Shown: positions 48,890-60,869, counted from the stretch's first letter. The stretch is 64,000 nt of DNA from Ceratotherium simum simum (GCF_000283155.1 NW_004454171.1:12332990-12396989); one strand, 5' to 3'. Translations and numbers: made by a program. The notes: a model not told the origin generated them from the sequence alone.

Positions 48890-49330
48890 AAGGGTAAAGT
48901 AGACTTTATTTGGGACTATTGAGATAGGTGCCAAGACTATTGCAAAAGATGAGAGAGAAATTGGGCCTAGCTCCAAATACAGTAAAGTCAGCTGGGGCTT
49001 TACAGCCAAGGAGCAGAGTGAGGGGGTCAGGAAATAGAAAATGACTTAGACGAGATGTCAAGGGTAGAGGGATTCTTGCTAAACCCACTTAGGCTTCTTG
49101 CTGAAGGCAGGCCGGGGTGACCAGATATCAAGGGTAGGGAATTTGATCAGATTTTGAGGGTGATCAGATATCAAGGATGGAGGGATTCTTGCTACTCTGA
49201 CTTAGCAGGATCTTTGCTACAACTGGATTAGGCAGGTCGAAGACAAGGCACAATGACAGGGCCTAGTCGAAAAGCAGGCTCAGAGGAGCCTGTCTGAAGT
49301 TTGGTCAAGGGAAGAACCTTTGTCAGTGGG
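48890..49330. repeat. LTR-like repeat with internal diverged direct repeats
   Basis: Contains gtagactttatttgggacta near its left end and three related units beginning near 49053, 49121 and 49164 (agatgtcaagggtagaggga; agatatcaagggtaggga; agatatcaaggatggaggga). Two of them continue with ttcttgcta and a cttag. Could be an LTR with internal tandem units. Confidence 0.5.
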
Positions 49331-49334
49331 AGGA

Positions 49335-52300
49335 AATAATCTATTTTCTAGAATAGTGTAACCTTTTTAAAGTGAATTTTTAGTATAATTATCAGATAAG
49401 TTCTTCATGGTTGTTTTATAAAGAAATTAAATGATGGAGGAGGGAAGGAGGGTATAGTGGAAGGATAAGTTCCTCTTTAGTTAATGAGACACAATCCTCA
49501 GAACACCAGCTTGATGGGGACTCATACTTACAGAGGAGCTTGGAATCCTGGATTTCATGATATGGGGTGAAACTACATCTGAGTCAACCACCTGGACTAG
49601 ATTGAATCCTCTGCTTCTAGGAAAATAGCTGCCACTGCATAATGTTGACAATGTAAAGATAACTGCTAGAGTGTTCCTTGCATTGCTCACAGTCCCATCA
49701 TTTAGTATAGGAAAAAAGTTTTAATAACCCTATGTACTATTGATGAGTGTTCAGAACATGCCAAGTAAATATCACAGTGGAGACACATAGCACATTGTCC
49801 ACACTGCATGTCTCCATACCCAATCCTCTTTGTTACTGCTCCATCCCCATGCACGCTTAGGATCCTTGGTTCTGGGAGTTCAATGATACTGTCTATAGAG
49901 CAGCTTAAAAAGGAGAACAATTTTTGTTGGGCCCTAATCCACTATTTCAATTTAAGGTTTGAATGTGCGAACAATTGTGAGAGAGAGATTTTGAACTAAG
50001 AGGACAACAGAGCGAGTATCTACTATTACCTGCATCTTCCAGCCACGCCTCTGGGCCCAGGGGCTTGGCTAGGGCTGGTTTGGATTCAATGAGGATGAGA
50101 AGACAGGCAGACTGGCTCTGCCTTCCAGGAGTTTCTGGTTAATATGGGAACGCTGCTCTGAGGTGCACAGAATCACTGGGACCACAGTTGTGTGCGACAA
50201 CATTCAGAACAGAAGTAATGTTGACACAAATGGAAAAAGAAGTCAGAGCATAAAATATTAGCAGTCAAAGTCTAAGAGACAGCAAGAAAAATGTCCACTT
50301 CCATTTGGCATTCTCAGGGTTTCAAAACTTTCCAGAAGCAAAACAGGAAAATGGCAAAGAAAAAGAAACAGTATCTCCCTAAAAAGGGAAAAAGGAAAAA
50401 ATGTTGCCCACTCATCCCCAAATACAGAGAATGGAGAAAATAAAAAAACCAAAGAGCTTTTTGCTTTTAATTTATATGTATGAGTCAAAGTTGGTTCCCA
50501 TCTCTACCTTGTGGTTTTCAGGGGAAGAAAGCAGTTTTCAAATTGTATTCACAGATTGACTTTGCTGAATAGATGTAGCTTCATTTTATTCAATCATAAA
50601 AGAACTCTTTTTTGATTATAACCCTATTTGAAAGCAATATATTTTGAGCCATAGAACAGGACTTTGGAGCTGTGATTGAGTGGTTCTTTGGAGCAGTCCA
50701 TGAGATTTGAAATTTGTATTTTCTTGTATGCAGGCACATAGAATCTGAGTGGAAGGACTCCCTATGCCATAAATGACACAGAAAAAAATAAGCCATTTGT
50801 GCTGATCCACAATTAGAGCAACTCCAGGAGAGCGATCTCTGGTTAACTGGACCTGACTAATTCAGCTAAAGTAGATTTCAGAAATGACTTTAAAAATAAA
50901 CTGTATCCCAACTGCCTCCATCTAGAGCATTCTCAGTTCCTGTTCTTCCACTTGGGCAGCAAAGCACTGGGCCCCTAGAATTCTGACCTAGTATTTCCAT
51001 AACACCTCAGTGAATTCCAGGAGCTTTCTGGGTAATTAGCATGCAAATGTGCATTTCAATGCATGATCGTAGACAAGCTTTCACTCTCCTGCTGAGGGAT
51101 TGATTTTGTTAGAGGGCCCGAGAAGGTGTGTTTTTCATTTAGACATGCTTGTGTGACTATGAACACAAAGGGTGAATTCCATCTAGGCAGTAATTGATAA
51201 AGAACTTTGTGAGAAATAAGATCTATCCCCATGGCAAGTAAAAATATCTGTGCCCCGTGTTGGTCAGCACATACTGCTGAAAGATGAGGGTATATCAAGA
51301 TATGTTCATTTTGAGCACTTCCTGCTTTTTATGTATTTAAAATGTTCCTGTAAAGGAATTTTTTAAAAAGCTTCAGTGATTATCTGCAAAATACCTGTAT
51401 TAGATGACTTTACTAAATCATACATTCTCACTTCATTTGTTATTTCTAAGGATGACTCCCGTAGGAGTGAGGGAGTAGGGCGTTTGTTCTGTCTTCTTTT
51501 CCTCCCAGGAAGGAGGCCCACTGGGGAGAAGTCTATAAAGGCTTTCCCAGGTGACATTCAGACGGACGGCTTGCCACTCTCTTGGGTAAACAGTTCTGCT
51601 TGAAGTGCCTAAAATGTCTATCCTTAAGACCAGATTTCTGATTTCTTTTGTTTTCGTGGTAAACTATTTTTTCTGTCTGGGGTGGTATTATGTGTCTGGG
51701 ATGACACATCTTGTAGTATCCTTATAAGTCTGAGCAGGGAGGATTTAGCATCTCAGGCATCAAGGCAGCTAGAAGCTTCTGGGGCCATCTTTTGGTAAGA
51801 AAGTAGTTGCCTGAAATTTGAGTTCCCTGCCTTCTCAGCGAGAGAAAGTTGAACTGGCCCTGGATGGGAGGTGGGATGTTTGTTTCTGAGTGGGTGGTGA
51901 TGGGGGCAGAGGATGAAAATGTACCACTTCATAGCATCCAGGATTACAGTACACCATTTTTTTTAAAGCCTAAAAGGGGAGAAAATGTTAACAGTCATGA
52001 GTTCTCTCTGGTCACGGGACTGTGGGTGACAGTTGCTTCTTTATATATTTATCTACATTTTAAAAACTCTCTACAATGAAACTGTATTACTTTCAGAATC
52101 CTAAAACACTGTTTTTAAAGCTCCCCATTCTGGAGAAGGTCAGGAGGTATCATGGGGATGGTAGTGGAGGCAGGCCCCAAAGTGGGAACACAGCCCCATT
52201 TGGGCCAGAACCCCGTCTGAGGGTCCCCAAACCATGAGACTGGTGGGCCACAGCATGGTGAGGGCAGGAGCATCTGCTCTCCACTTTGGAAATCTCCCAC

Positions 52301-53035
52301 GCTCAGCAAGGTGCTCTCAAGGGCCATCTTTGTTCCCCATTCTCACCTCGAAGGGCAGCGTGCAGGGCCTGCATTCCCTTAGAGCTGCCCTTGACTGTGG
52401 TACCAGCTTCTAGCTCGTTGATTTATGGAGCTATTTGGCGTCAGGTAATTGCCCATCAATATCCTATTTATCACCCAGCTTGTCACGGGTTGTGCCTGCT
52501 AGTCCACCAAGCTTGGCCTTGGAGAGAGGGCCAGGGACTCAAAACACAGGAAGAGGACGTAGGAAATGTAACATGGCCAGGTCCTTCTCTCCCCAGTTTG
52601 CTTCTTACCGCTCAGCTTTCCCTTGAACATGAGGAGGGACAGGGCAGGGAACTGCTGGCTGTAGCATGACCTCTGGACACGAGGAGGGTTCCTCTTGTTC
52701 CAGACTTCTCCCCCAATACCTTTCCTAAATAAATGTGTTCTATGTTGGGAATAGGAACAAAATCTGCACATTCAGTAGACCATTACGTTAAAAAAAAAAA
52801 AGAGTCCAGATTAATAGACTGGAAAGAAATATATCAAAACGCAAATACTCTGGTTGGTAGAAAACTTCTTTCTTCTTTGCTATATTTTCCATTGTATCTA
52901 TAATAAGCATGTGTCTCAAAAACAAAATCATACATTTTGTATATGTTCACTGATACTTGAAATTCCACAAAGAGACATTCATTTGGCTTCAAGTTTTTTA
53001 TGCTTTTAAAATGCAGATTCTCTTAGAAGCTGTCT
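49335..53035. other. Largely unique intergenic sequence
   Basis: No supported gene or confident repeat in about 3.7 kb apart from the motif cluster at 51031. Confidence 0.45.
51031..51066. promoter_or_regulatory. Homeodomain plus POU octamer cluster
   Basis: ggtaattagc, then the exact octamer ATGCAAAT (51041-51048), then tgcatttcaatgcatga. Three gcat-type half sites in 30 bp within a unique stretch. Function is inferred from motif content only. Confidence 0.4.
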
Positions 53036-53039
53036 TTTA

Positions 53040-53700
53040 CAGCCTCACTGAGGCGTTCATCCATCTAGAAAGAAGGCTTTGGAATTGACGGGCCCCCAGA
53101 GAGAGGCTCTGATGAGCCTGAGGGTGTGTGGGGGGTGAGGGGAGGGGCCGGGAGAAAAGGATGGAAGGTGGTTTGGGAAACCAGCTTTCCCCATCACAGG
53201 GTTGGCCAGGGGTGCACCTGGTGACCTGGCACTCTGGGAATCTCAAGTGCAGACGTGAGGACCCTCCCCCTTTGCAGTCCTGAATTCCTGGAAAGCCCAG
53301 CTGTTGTTTGGAGCTAGAGATCAGGAAACACTGGACTTTCCCGGCCCCGCCCTTGCCCTTGAGTTTCAGGGTCTCTGCCAAGTGGCGCCTCCTCGGCCCT
53401 CTCTTTGGCGATGGGGAAAAAACGGAACCAGAGACTGAGGGCGTTTTACAACACAAAGTCCCAGCTCCTGAGTGATTAAAAGTGATTTTTCTTTTAAGAA
53501 ACAAGCAGCCTTTTACCATACTCGTTGGGCTGTCAGAAACCATTTGGGCAGATTTTCCTAGTCTTGTTTTCAGATGGAAAAGTGAGAGGGCTTACCTGTC
53601 CGCACCCCAACTCACCCTCACAAACCACAGCTAGAGGAGGGAGGAGGATTTCCGGTTTGGTTACATCAGGCGCAGCCTTCACGGAATAGAGGGAGGCTGT
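53040..53700. other. GC-rich, CpG-bearing block
   Basis: Marked rise in G+C with retained CpGs (gaattgacgggcccccagag, ttcccggccccgcccttgcc, aagtggcgcctcctcggccc, gggcgttttac). It also holds the longest gap-free open frame of the window on the minus strand (53037-53543, 168 codons). The protein has no domain I recognise and Ser/Pro-rich low-complexity content, so I do not call a gene. Confidence 0.5.
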
Positions 53701-53774
53701 GAATGGTTTCTATTCGCAGACTCCCCTTTATTTTTGTTATGTCTGAAAATCTGGGTCCCAGGGCACGCCTGAGG

Positions 53775-53995
53775 AGAGCTAACATTCGTTGGGTGCTGCT
53801 TCTGTGCCAGGCACTGCTTTAACTGCTGTATGCTTATTCATCCATTTAATTCTCACAGCAACTCTATGAGAAGGCGGCTATCGTTATTACCACTTTCTGA
53901 GCAAAGAAACTGAGAGCCTGGGAGCCACTCATTTAGTGAGTAGCGGAGCCAGGACGTGAACCCGGATGTTCTGCAATGGCCTTCAGCTGATAACC
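53775..53995 (+). mobile_element. MIR SINE, well preserved
   Basis: gagctaacattcgttgggtg, ctgtgccaggcactgcttta, catttaattctcacagcaac, gcggagccaggacgtgaacc: complete MIR order. Confidence 0.88.
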
Positions 53996-54449
53996 ACGAG
54001 GAGACACGTCATCTCCCACCATGGCGTTTGCAGATGGTCATTTCAAATTTTGCTTACATCTGTGCGGTAGAAGTTTTAAAAAGTAATTATAATGAAATAC
54101 CTTTCCAGGCATTATGCTAATTATAATGTGCTAACAATTTACATCCATAATTAGGAGACTGGGGAGTGAGTGATTCTGTTACTTGAAAAGAGAGGGTACA
54201 AATATTACTCCCTGTGGAAACCACATACCCAAGTCCCAAGAATAAAAAATAGCCTACCAATGGAGACTGGTGCCCAGTGGGAGCTATCATCTAAATATTT
54301 TCAAGGCCCAAGGATTTTAGTGATTAAATATACCAGTGGCATGAATATGTAAAGACAAGGAGGTGGTTCAGCCAACTCAAGTCTGCCCCTTTACAGTGCA
54401 GGGGAGGAAAAAGTCTTTTTCCTACTATCCTTCTAGGTTCTCTGGCTGG

Positions 54450-54835
54450 GGTCCTGTAAATTGGACTGACAAAATTCAGATTAACAAGAGAAAAGCATGG
54501 GAATGTATTTAATGTAAGTTTTATGTGACAGAAGAGCCTCATAGGGAAATGAAGACCCCAAAAAAGCTGAAAGCTGAGGATTTTTATGCTAGGTTTAATG
54601 AAGAGTGGAAGGTTGTGGGAGATTGTGGTAAGACAAAAGGGTATGAGCTAAGGGTAGTAAACAGGGGGGAAACAGAGCAAGGCCTATTCATTTGGCTTCC
54701 TCTTGGAGTCCCTCAGTCTTCGGAGATAGGGAGGGCATCTCCCACATGAGGGTCTCATGACCTGCTTCAGGAGAGACGGAGGAGGTCAGGGAGACATTCC
54801 TGCATCTGCCATTTCTCAAATTCCTTCAGCTAAAA
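54450..54835. mobile_element. LTR-like repeat
   Basis: Contains cagattaacaagagaaaagc, atgggaatgtatttaatgta, agttttatgtgacagaagag and catctcccacatgagggtct, features of an old ERV LTR family read in one orientation. Family not named with confidence. A SINE follows directly. Confidence 0.5.
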
Positions 54836-54846
54836 ATAGTCAATAT

Positions 54847-55089
54847 GGGGGCCCGCCCAGTGGCATAGTGGTTAAGTTCGCGCACTCCGCTTTGGCGGCC
54901 CTCGGTCCACGGGTTTAGATCCCCAGCACGGACCTATGCATGACTTCAGCCATGCTGTGGCAGGCATCCCACATATAAAAGTAGAGGAAGATGGGCACAG
55001 ATGTTGGCCCGGGGCCAATCTTCCTCAGCGAAAAGAGGAGGATTGGCAACAGATGTTGGCTCAGGGCTGGTCTTCCTCATAAAAAAAAA
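54847..55089 (+). mobile_element. ERE SINE
   Basis: Starts ggggcccgcccagtggcata, with gttaagttcgcgcactccgc, a B-box region ggtttagatccccag, gatgggcacagatgttggcc and an A tail. Retains several CpGs. Confidence 0.92.
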
Positions 55090-57030
55090 TGATTTACATT
55101 AAGTCTCTGGACTAGGTTCCCAGCTGGACATCAGTCATCCTCCTCTCTCTGCCCAGCCCAGGTTTTCGGGACTATGCCCATAACATGATGGTGAACCTAA
55201 AACTTAGTCTTAAAAGAATCAGATGGTCGGTATTAAGAGATTTACCAAGGTCTTCCTCATTTCTTCTTTTCCTTTCTGTGGGATTTCATATTTGTGAGCA
55301 TATTCTCTGAATGTGATGGTGTAGCAGCGTCAGACACAGCAATCCTGAGTCTCAGGGCATTTTTGTAAAGAATATGCGTGAGAAGGGAGCATTTGGGTTA
55401 TCCTGTAAATATTTTTAACTCACTAGTAACATTTATGTAGCTAACAATCATGGCTCCCGGGCGTGGAGAGGGCTTTCCAGTTGCTAAATTTTGTGCTCCT
55501 CCTTAAAGCCAGCTAGGATGGGTTCCATATTATTACTTCTGAGTGGGGCTCTGAAGTCCATTTCTGGCAATTCTTAGTTCCCTTTTTATTTTTTATTTTT
55601 TATTTTATTATTGTCTTATTTAGCTAGGGATAATAATAACTGCATAAGGAAAATCTCCTCATTTTATTCAACAGTTAATTTTTCCTCTTATCCTAATTCT
55701 CAAAGGAGTAAATAATTGCACGCAAGGGATACAAGCCAAGCTTTCTATTCTGTTAAGAGTTTAAGAAACCAGCATATTTACCTCTCTTTCTGTCTCTCTC
55801 TCTCTTATTTGTATTAATAAAACGACACTAAAAACTTTTTTCTGAAAGGCTAAATAAGTGAAATCACACAGCTAGAAAATTGTGTATGCAGGATAATGAC
55901 TTTCAATGATTTAGTAGACAAATGACTTGATAATACAGATATAAATGCATTCATCTGGATATTTCAAAGTTTTTCTAAAAGTAAAGACTAGCAATCACAA
56001 GGAAAGATAGACACTAATTCAGATTTTTCAAAGAAAAGAACCTATAGATAAACTAATTGGTTATCATTTGATTTGTATGTCAGATATGTAAGTACTTAGA
56101 GAGAACACAGTTTGTTTCAGCTGTTGTCATCAGTATGATTAATGCCTTCTTAAAAGTGCTTGATTCCATTTGTATGCCAGCTGTTCTTGTGTAAAACAAA
56201 CTGGGACCTTCTCAAGATAATCGGAGTTGGACTGTCTGCAGGATTTGGGGCTGATATCTATGAGCTGGAAAAGGAAATTGATGGCTCTTAGCTCACCGCT
56301 CTGAGGTCAGACCCAGACACTCGTTACTGAAATATACCTACAGCAGACGCTGACTACCGGGGACTTGTGAAAACAAGGGCTTGCTCCTTTGCAGGTTCTT
56401 GTTCATAGAAGGATCTTAGCCAATATGGAGCCGTACGCATTGTTAGCAAGTTAACAAGAACCTAAGTAGTCTTCACTACACAAACTAATAGTACTTTAAA
56501 AGGTAAATATTCAAGATGAGTCATTTAAAATGAAGCTGGGCCAGCAGCAGTACAAAATCATCGAACCATGGAAATAATGCTATATCCTTTCCTAATGAAG
56601 CAGACACCACAGGCTACACCCCATGGGCAGGCAAGGTGCTGGTGACGGGTGAATGACACACGCATAATGGGGGATGATTTCAGACATAAGCTCCAAAGAC
56701 AGGGAGCATTTTCACTTCAAAAAGTGAAGTTTTTTGAAGTTAAGTTCAAAAATAGCTGTCCAGTCTTTGTGCCCTCTACATTGAAAGGCAAAAGGAAGGC
56801 AGTACCTCATCAGAGATGAGAGTGTTTTTCTTTACCACCCAACTACTTTCAAAAGTATCCAAATGAAAATGAAAATGAATGAAAATCTCATTGTAATCTT
56901 TAAGGTGAGTCAGTTTAAGGAATACAGAGAGTCAACAAATATTGCTCCAGCTATCCCCGTGCTGGTAACTCTGCCAGTAAGGTGTATGCCAGACCTGACA
57001 TAGCTCTCCGTCCCACTGGGGGAGATCAAA
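55090..57030. other. Unique intergenic sequence
   Basis: AT-rich; no gene or confident repeat seen over about 1.9 kb. Confidence 0.45.
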
Positions 57031-57034
57031 GCAT

Positions 57035-57285
57035 ACTAGCTAACAGTTGTCAAGTGCTTGCTATGTTTACCACTGTACTGAGCACATTGTATGCACTACC
57101 TTTTTAATTTTTCTGAGCAAACTTTTGAGGTCACAACTATTATTACATCCCCATTTTAGAGACAAGGAAACCAAGGCATTTGCTCAACATCCCACAGTTA
57201 AGAACGGCAGAAGCAGGACTCAGACCCAAGTCTCTTTGACTCCAAGGACCACGCATGCTCTTAACCACTATGGGATATACACTTG
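57035..57285 (+). mobile_element. MIR SINE
   Basis: gctaacagttgtcaagtgct, tccccattttagagacaagg, tgctcaacatcccacagtta, gctcttaaccactatggg in order. Confidence 0.85.
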
Positions 57286-57557
57286 CATTAGGAAAATGGC
57301 AATGCCGGGCAGCAAGCTTATGGGAAAATGCCAAAATGAGTCCCAAAGATAGTGTGATAGAAGGTCATCAGGAGAGCAAAAGTCATCTGGAGAAGCTTAG
57401 GGAAGAAGGTGAGCCTTGATTTGAACTTGTAGACAAAAGATTAGTAGAACGATATTGAGGATGACTACCTTACTTTCTCACAAATATTCCTTTGGCGTTG
57501 CCAGAGAAAGAAAATTGGCCTCATAAGTCATTTAGCTGATTTACTGTGATCTTTCTT

Positions 57558-57632
57558 ATATAACTATATATATTTATAAAAATGTATATACATAAATATA
57601 TACATATTTTAAAGTGTATATATAATTATAGA
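57558..57632. repeat. TA-rich low-complexity tract
   Basis: Almost purely A/T with repeated tatata and ataaat words. Confidence 0.85.
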
Positions 57633-57934
57633 GATAGGATACTGGCTAGAGTAAGTTCATATAACCATGTGTCAATCATCTCTATTTTATAGATGAGAAA
57701 TTCCATAAAGACTTGTATACCGTGAGAATTGACAAAGCTCTTGGGAGACGATTTTCCATGAGTGTCCTTCATTTCTGCATTTCTTACAAACAGAGGCTTC
57801 CCGACTGCCCTCTGTTCTGGACTGTCTTTTCAGGGTTGTTAGTGAACAGCCTTGGAAGATACAGTGTCTCCCCTCTGGGGAAAAGGGCAGGCGTGCTACT
57901 GTCTGTTGTAACAGATTGGGCTCTCTAAGCTCAG

Positions 57935-58140
57935 GGTTCCTCTTTTGTAACACAAGCCACTACACTTGTAGGCATCCATCTGGGTCTCTCCAGGTTGCCC
58001 TCATGAGACCTGGGGGCACGGAGAACTGACACCGCATGCTGTCTCATGCTGCTTGCTGCGCCATGAGCAATAAAGTCTTTTGTCTCTGACCCAGGAATCT
58101 CATGTCTTCTGACAGCAACCATGAAACTGTGGCAATTAAC
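57935..58140 (+). mobile_element. Possible ERV LTR 3' part
   Basis: Contains gagcaataaagtcttttgtc followed by tctgacccaggaatctcatg, the arrangement of a retroviral polyadenylation signal and R/U5 region. Upstream boundary and internal region are not visible; no viral reading frame is present. Confidence 0.4.
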
Positions 58141-58435
58141 TCACAAGAAGGGTAAAATCTCAGACCCTTCATACTCTAGAAGATAGAAGAATTTTTTTTT
58201 CTTTTTTAAATAGGTCAAATTTGTCCTCATCCTTATTGAAAAGTAAGACATCTGCTTTGGCATCTATTGGATTAATATCAAGTAGATCCATCTTAGAGCT
58301 TGGAGAAACCAAGGAAGATGAAGTGCCAGTGTGAGAGTCTCCCCTGAATGCTTAGCCAAGGTGCCCAGGCACTAGGTTAAGTAGAGTACAGCTCTTTCCG
58401 CGTCCATGTTCTTAAAGTGCTCATCAGCTAACACA

Positions 58436-58632
58436 AGGATTGACAAGCTGGCCCCTGAGCCAAAGCCGGCCCACACCTGTTTTCCTAAATAAAGTTTATT
58501 ATCTAGGTACTGTCTATGGCTGCTTTTGTGCTATAGCAGAGTTGAGCAGTTGCAATAGAGACCATATGGCCTGCAAAGCCTAAAATATTTACTATTTGGA
58601 CTTTTAAGGAAAACATTTACTGACCTCTGATC
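58436..58632 (+). mobile_element. hAT-type non-autonomous DNA transposon
   Basis: Opens ggattgacaagctggcccct and ends acatttactgacctctgatc, decayed terminal inverted repeats. Between them: gtctatggctgcttttgtgc, gagttgagcagttgcaatag and aaagcctaaaatatttacta, a well-known mammalian repeat whose name I am not certain of. Confidence 0.75.
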
Positions 58633-58865
58633 TAAAAGAAGAGACAGATACATGAAGAATAAACAATTCCCTCAAAACACACTAAAGGCAGAGGTATGAA
58701 CAGAACATTATGTGAGCATAGAATATACAACTATGAACACACACACATGCCTGAACACACACATGTAGTCACATGTACACACACCCCTCCCCGCCCTCAT
58801 GCACATGTCTGTCATCTGCATGCGTGGTCTTACTTCATCCTCTCAGCAGATTTATTAGGCATGTA

Positions 58866-59075
58866 GATTGGGAGCACAGCCTCTGGAGACAAACTTGGTT
58901 CAAATTTAAAGCTTTGCCACTTACCAGCTGGGTGATTTTTGGGTAAGTTACTTAACATCTCTGTGCCTCATTTGCTAACCATGGGTGATACTACACATGC
59001 ATCATAGGGTTACTGGAAGGAATAAATGAAGTCAAGAAATGCCTCTGACACATAGTAAACAATAGGTAAATATTT
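58866..59075 (-). mobile_element. MIR SINE, antisense
   Basis: gctttgccacttaccagctg, agttacttaacatctctgtg, catagggttactggaaggaa, tctgacacatagtaaaca: complement of MIR. Confidence 0.88.
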
Positions 59076-59077
59076 GT

Positions 59078-59235
59078 TATTATTCATCCCCATCTTCCAG
59101 AAGAGTAAACTGAGGAACGGAGAGGTTGAATAATTTTCTCAAAGTACCACAGGTAGAAAGAGGTAGATGCAGAACTCAATCTTTGCTCTGACTCCAAAAC
59201 CTGAGCTTTTTACCACTGTTGTTATATTGCCTCTC
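59078..59235 (+). mobile_element. MIR SINE, sense, 3' half
   Basis: catcttccagaagagtaaac, tgaggaacggagaggttgaa, ctcaaagtaccacaggtaga, ctttttaccactgttgttat. Lies against the antisense MIR, forming an inverted pair. Confidence 0.75.
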
Positions 59236-59714
59236 AATAATAAAGGCTTATTGAATTTATAAGTAAAATCGCCTCAATAAAATTTCTTTACCTTTTCCAA
59301 CAATTCTTTTTACTTTTTAAATTGTGATTGGTGGTTTATTTATTGGCAGATCCTACAGGTCTCTTGCACTGTGTGAGTTCATCAAGAGCCTTATTTGAAT
59401 TCACTCTATTATTATATTCACACCTGACACTTTGATGGCTGTCTTTTGAAGTCAAGTCCACTTTTATTATTAAAATAATTATATTCATGGCTGTAAAAGC
59501 ATAGGCCTAAGCAAAGCTTTTGCTAGCGGTCTATATAATAATATTCATGTGATTTTAAATAAAGAACAGTACTTTTAAATATAAACTCTAGATAAGTGGT
59601 TTGATACTATTGTATTGCTCTAAGAATATACCAAAAATAGTGATATTTTACATATAGGTTTCAGAGTCAGTTTATCCTACCCTTAGTATTCTGCTAAGTT
59701 TTAAAAAAACAAAC

Positions 59715-59984
59715 AGAGCCAGCCCTGATGGCCTAGTGGTTCAAGTTCCACACTCGCACCGCTTTGGTGACCCGGGTTTGGTTCCCAGGCATGGGAACTG
59801 TCAGCAGCCATGCTTTGGTGGGGGCTCACATACAAGAACTAGAAGGACTTACAACTAGAAATACAACTAGGTACTGGGGCTTTGGGGAGGAAAAAATTAA
59901 AAAAAAAAAAAAGAGACAAAGATTGGCAATGAATGTTCGCGCAGGGTGAATCTTTCCCAGCAAAACAAACAAACAAACAAACAA
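59715..59984 (+). mobile_element. ERE SINE with (AAAC)n tail
   Basis: agagccagccctgatggcct, agtggttcaagttccacact, gggtttggttcccaggcatg, aactaggtactggggctttg. Ends in five aaac units (59962-59984). More divergent than the 1518 copy. Confidence 0.88.
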
Positions 59985-60454
59985 CTACCATCAGTGTGTG
60001 GATTACAGCCTTTCTGTGAATGGTTCTAAGGGAAAATGCACCATCTTCTGAAACCCCTACGTCTTATCCCCAGATTGCTGCCTCTGGCAGAGGACTACTA
60101 TGGTGACATCTTGCTGAGAAACAAGTTGCTTTTTAAAGAATTCTGTCAATAAAAAGAAAAAGTCAGTATCCATTTGATTTTACATATTATTCCGAGCTTC
60201 TAGAAAAGTATTTTTCATGGATGACAATGCTGCTTCTTTGATGAGGAAATACTACTTTGGAAATCTGATGTGTACTTACTAAAAGAATTCTCATTGATGA
60301 CACCTGCTCAAAGGCTAGAAGCCTGTGAAAAGGATTCTATTTAACGGTCCATTCCTCCATTTAATTAATAGCTATTTTTAAAAGTTAGGTATTAATTTTA
60401 ATGAAATGGTTTTATTTCCAGAAGAGAAACTGTAGCTTTTGATTCTGACACAGT

Positions 60455-60590
60455 AACAAGTTACTTCACATAAATTGTTTTGAAATCTCACAACAAAGTT
60501 GCCAGAGTTACCACAGTCTTTCAGTGACGGAGTCAGAACTCTAACTCAGATCTCTTTGGTTCCAGATATTATCCCGTATTTCCTGGGTCT
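60455..60590 (+). mobile_element. MIR-like fragment (weak)
   Basis: Sequence gacggagtcagaactctaac tcagatctctttggttcc resembles the MIR 3' core. Confidence 0.4.
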
Positions 60591-60764
60591 AGTTCTGACC
60601 AAATAACATGTTATTCCAGTCCAAACATGTACTTCCTGAAGGAGACCCTTAGCACTTTCTCCTCCCACTGTAGTGACTGAGAAGCTCATGTATTCCAGAG
60701 AACGCAGCTACAAAATGGAAGGGCTGCTGTCAGCCTGGGTCCTTGAGTGACTATGTGGAGCAGA

Positions 60765-60778
60765 GCCCCCTCTACTGA
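60765..60778 (-). promoter_or_regulatory. Near-consensus CTCF core, reverse orientation
   Basis: gccccctctactga is the complement of a CTCF core with one mismatch at the last position. Orientation is opposite to the site at 41913. Confidence 0.45.
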
Positions 60779-60869
60779 CCTGTGTTTGACAGGTAATGTG
60801 ATAAAAGACTTTTATCTTAAGCTACTAAGATCTGGGGGTTGTTTAGTATCACTGTATGGATATCCTATT

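Noticed and set aside
57935..58140. Intact endogenous retrovirus
   Set aside because: No gag, pol or env frame, primer-binding site or paired LTR nearby; only an LTR-like remnant.
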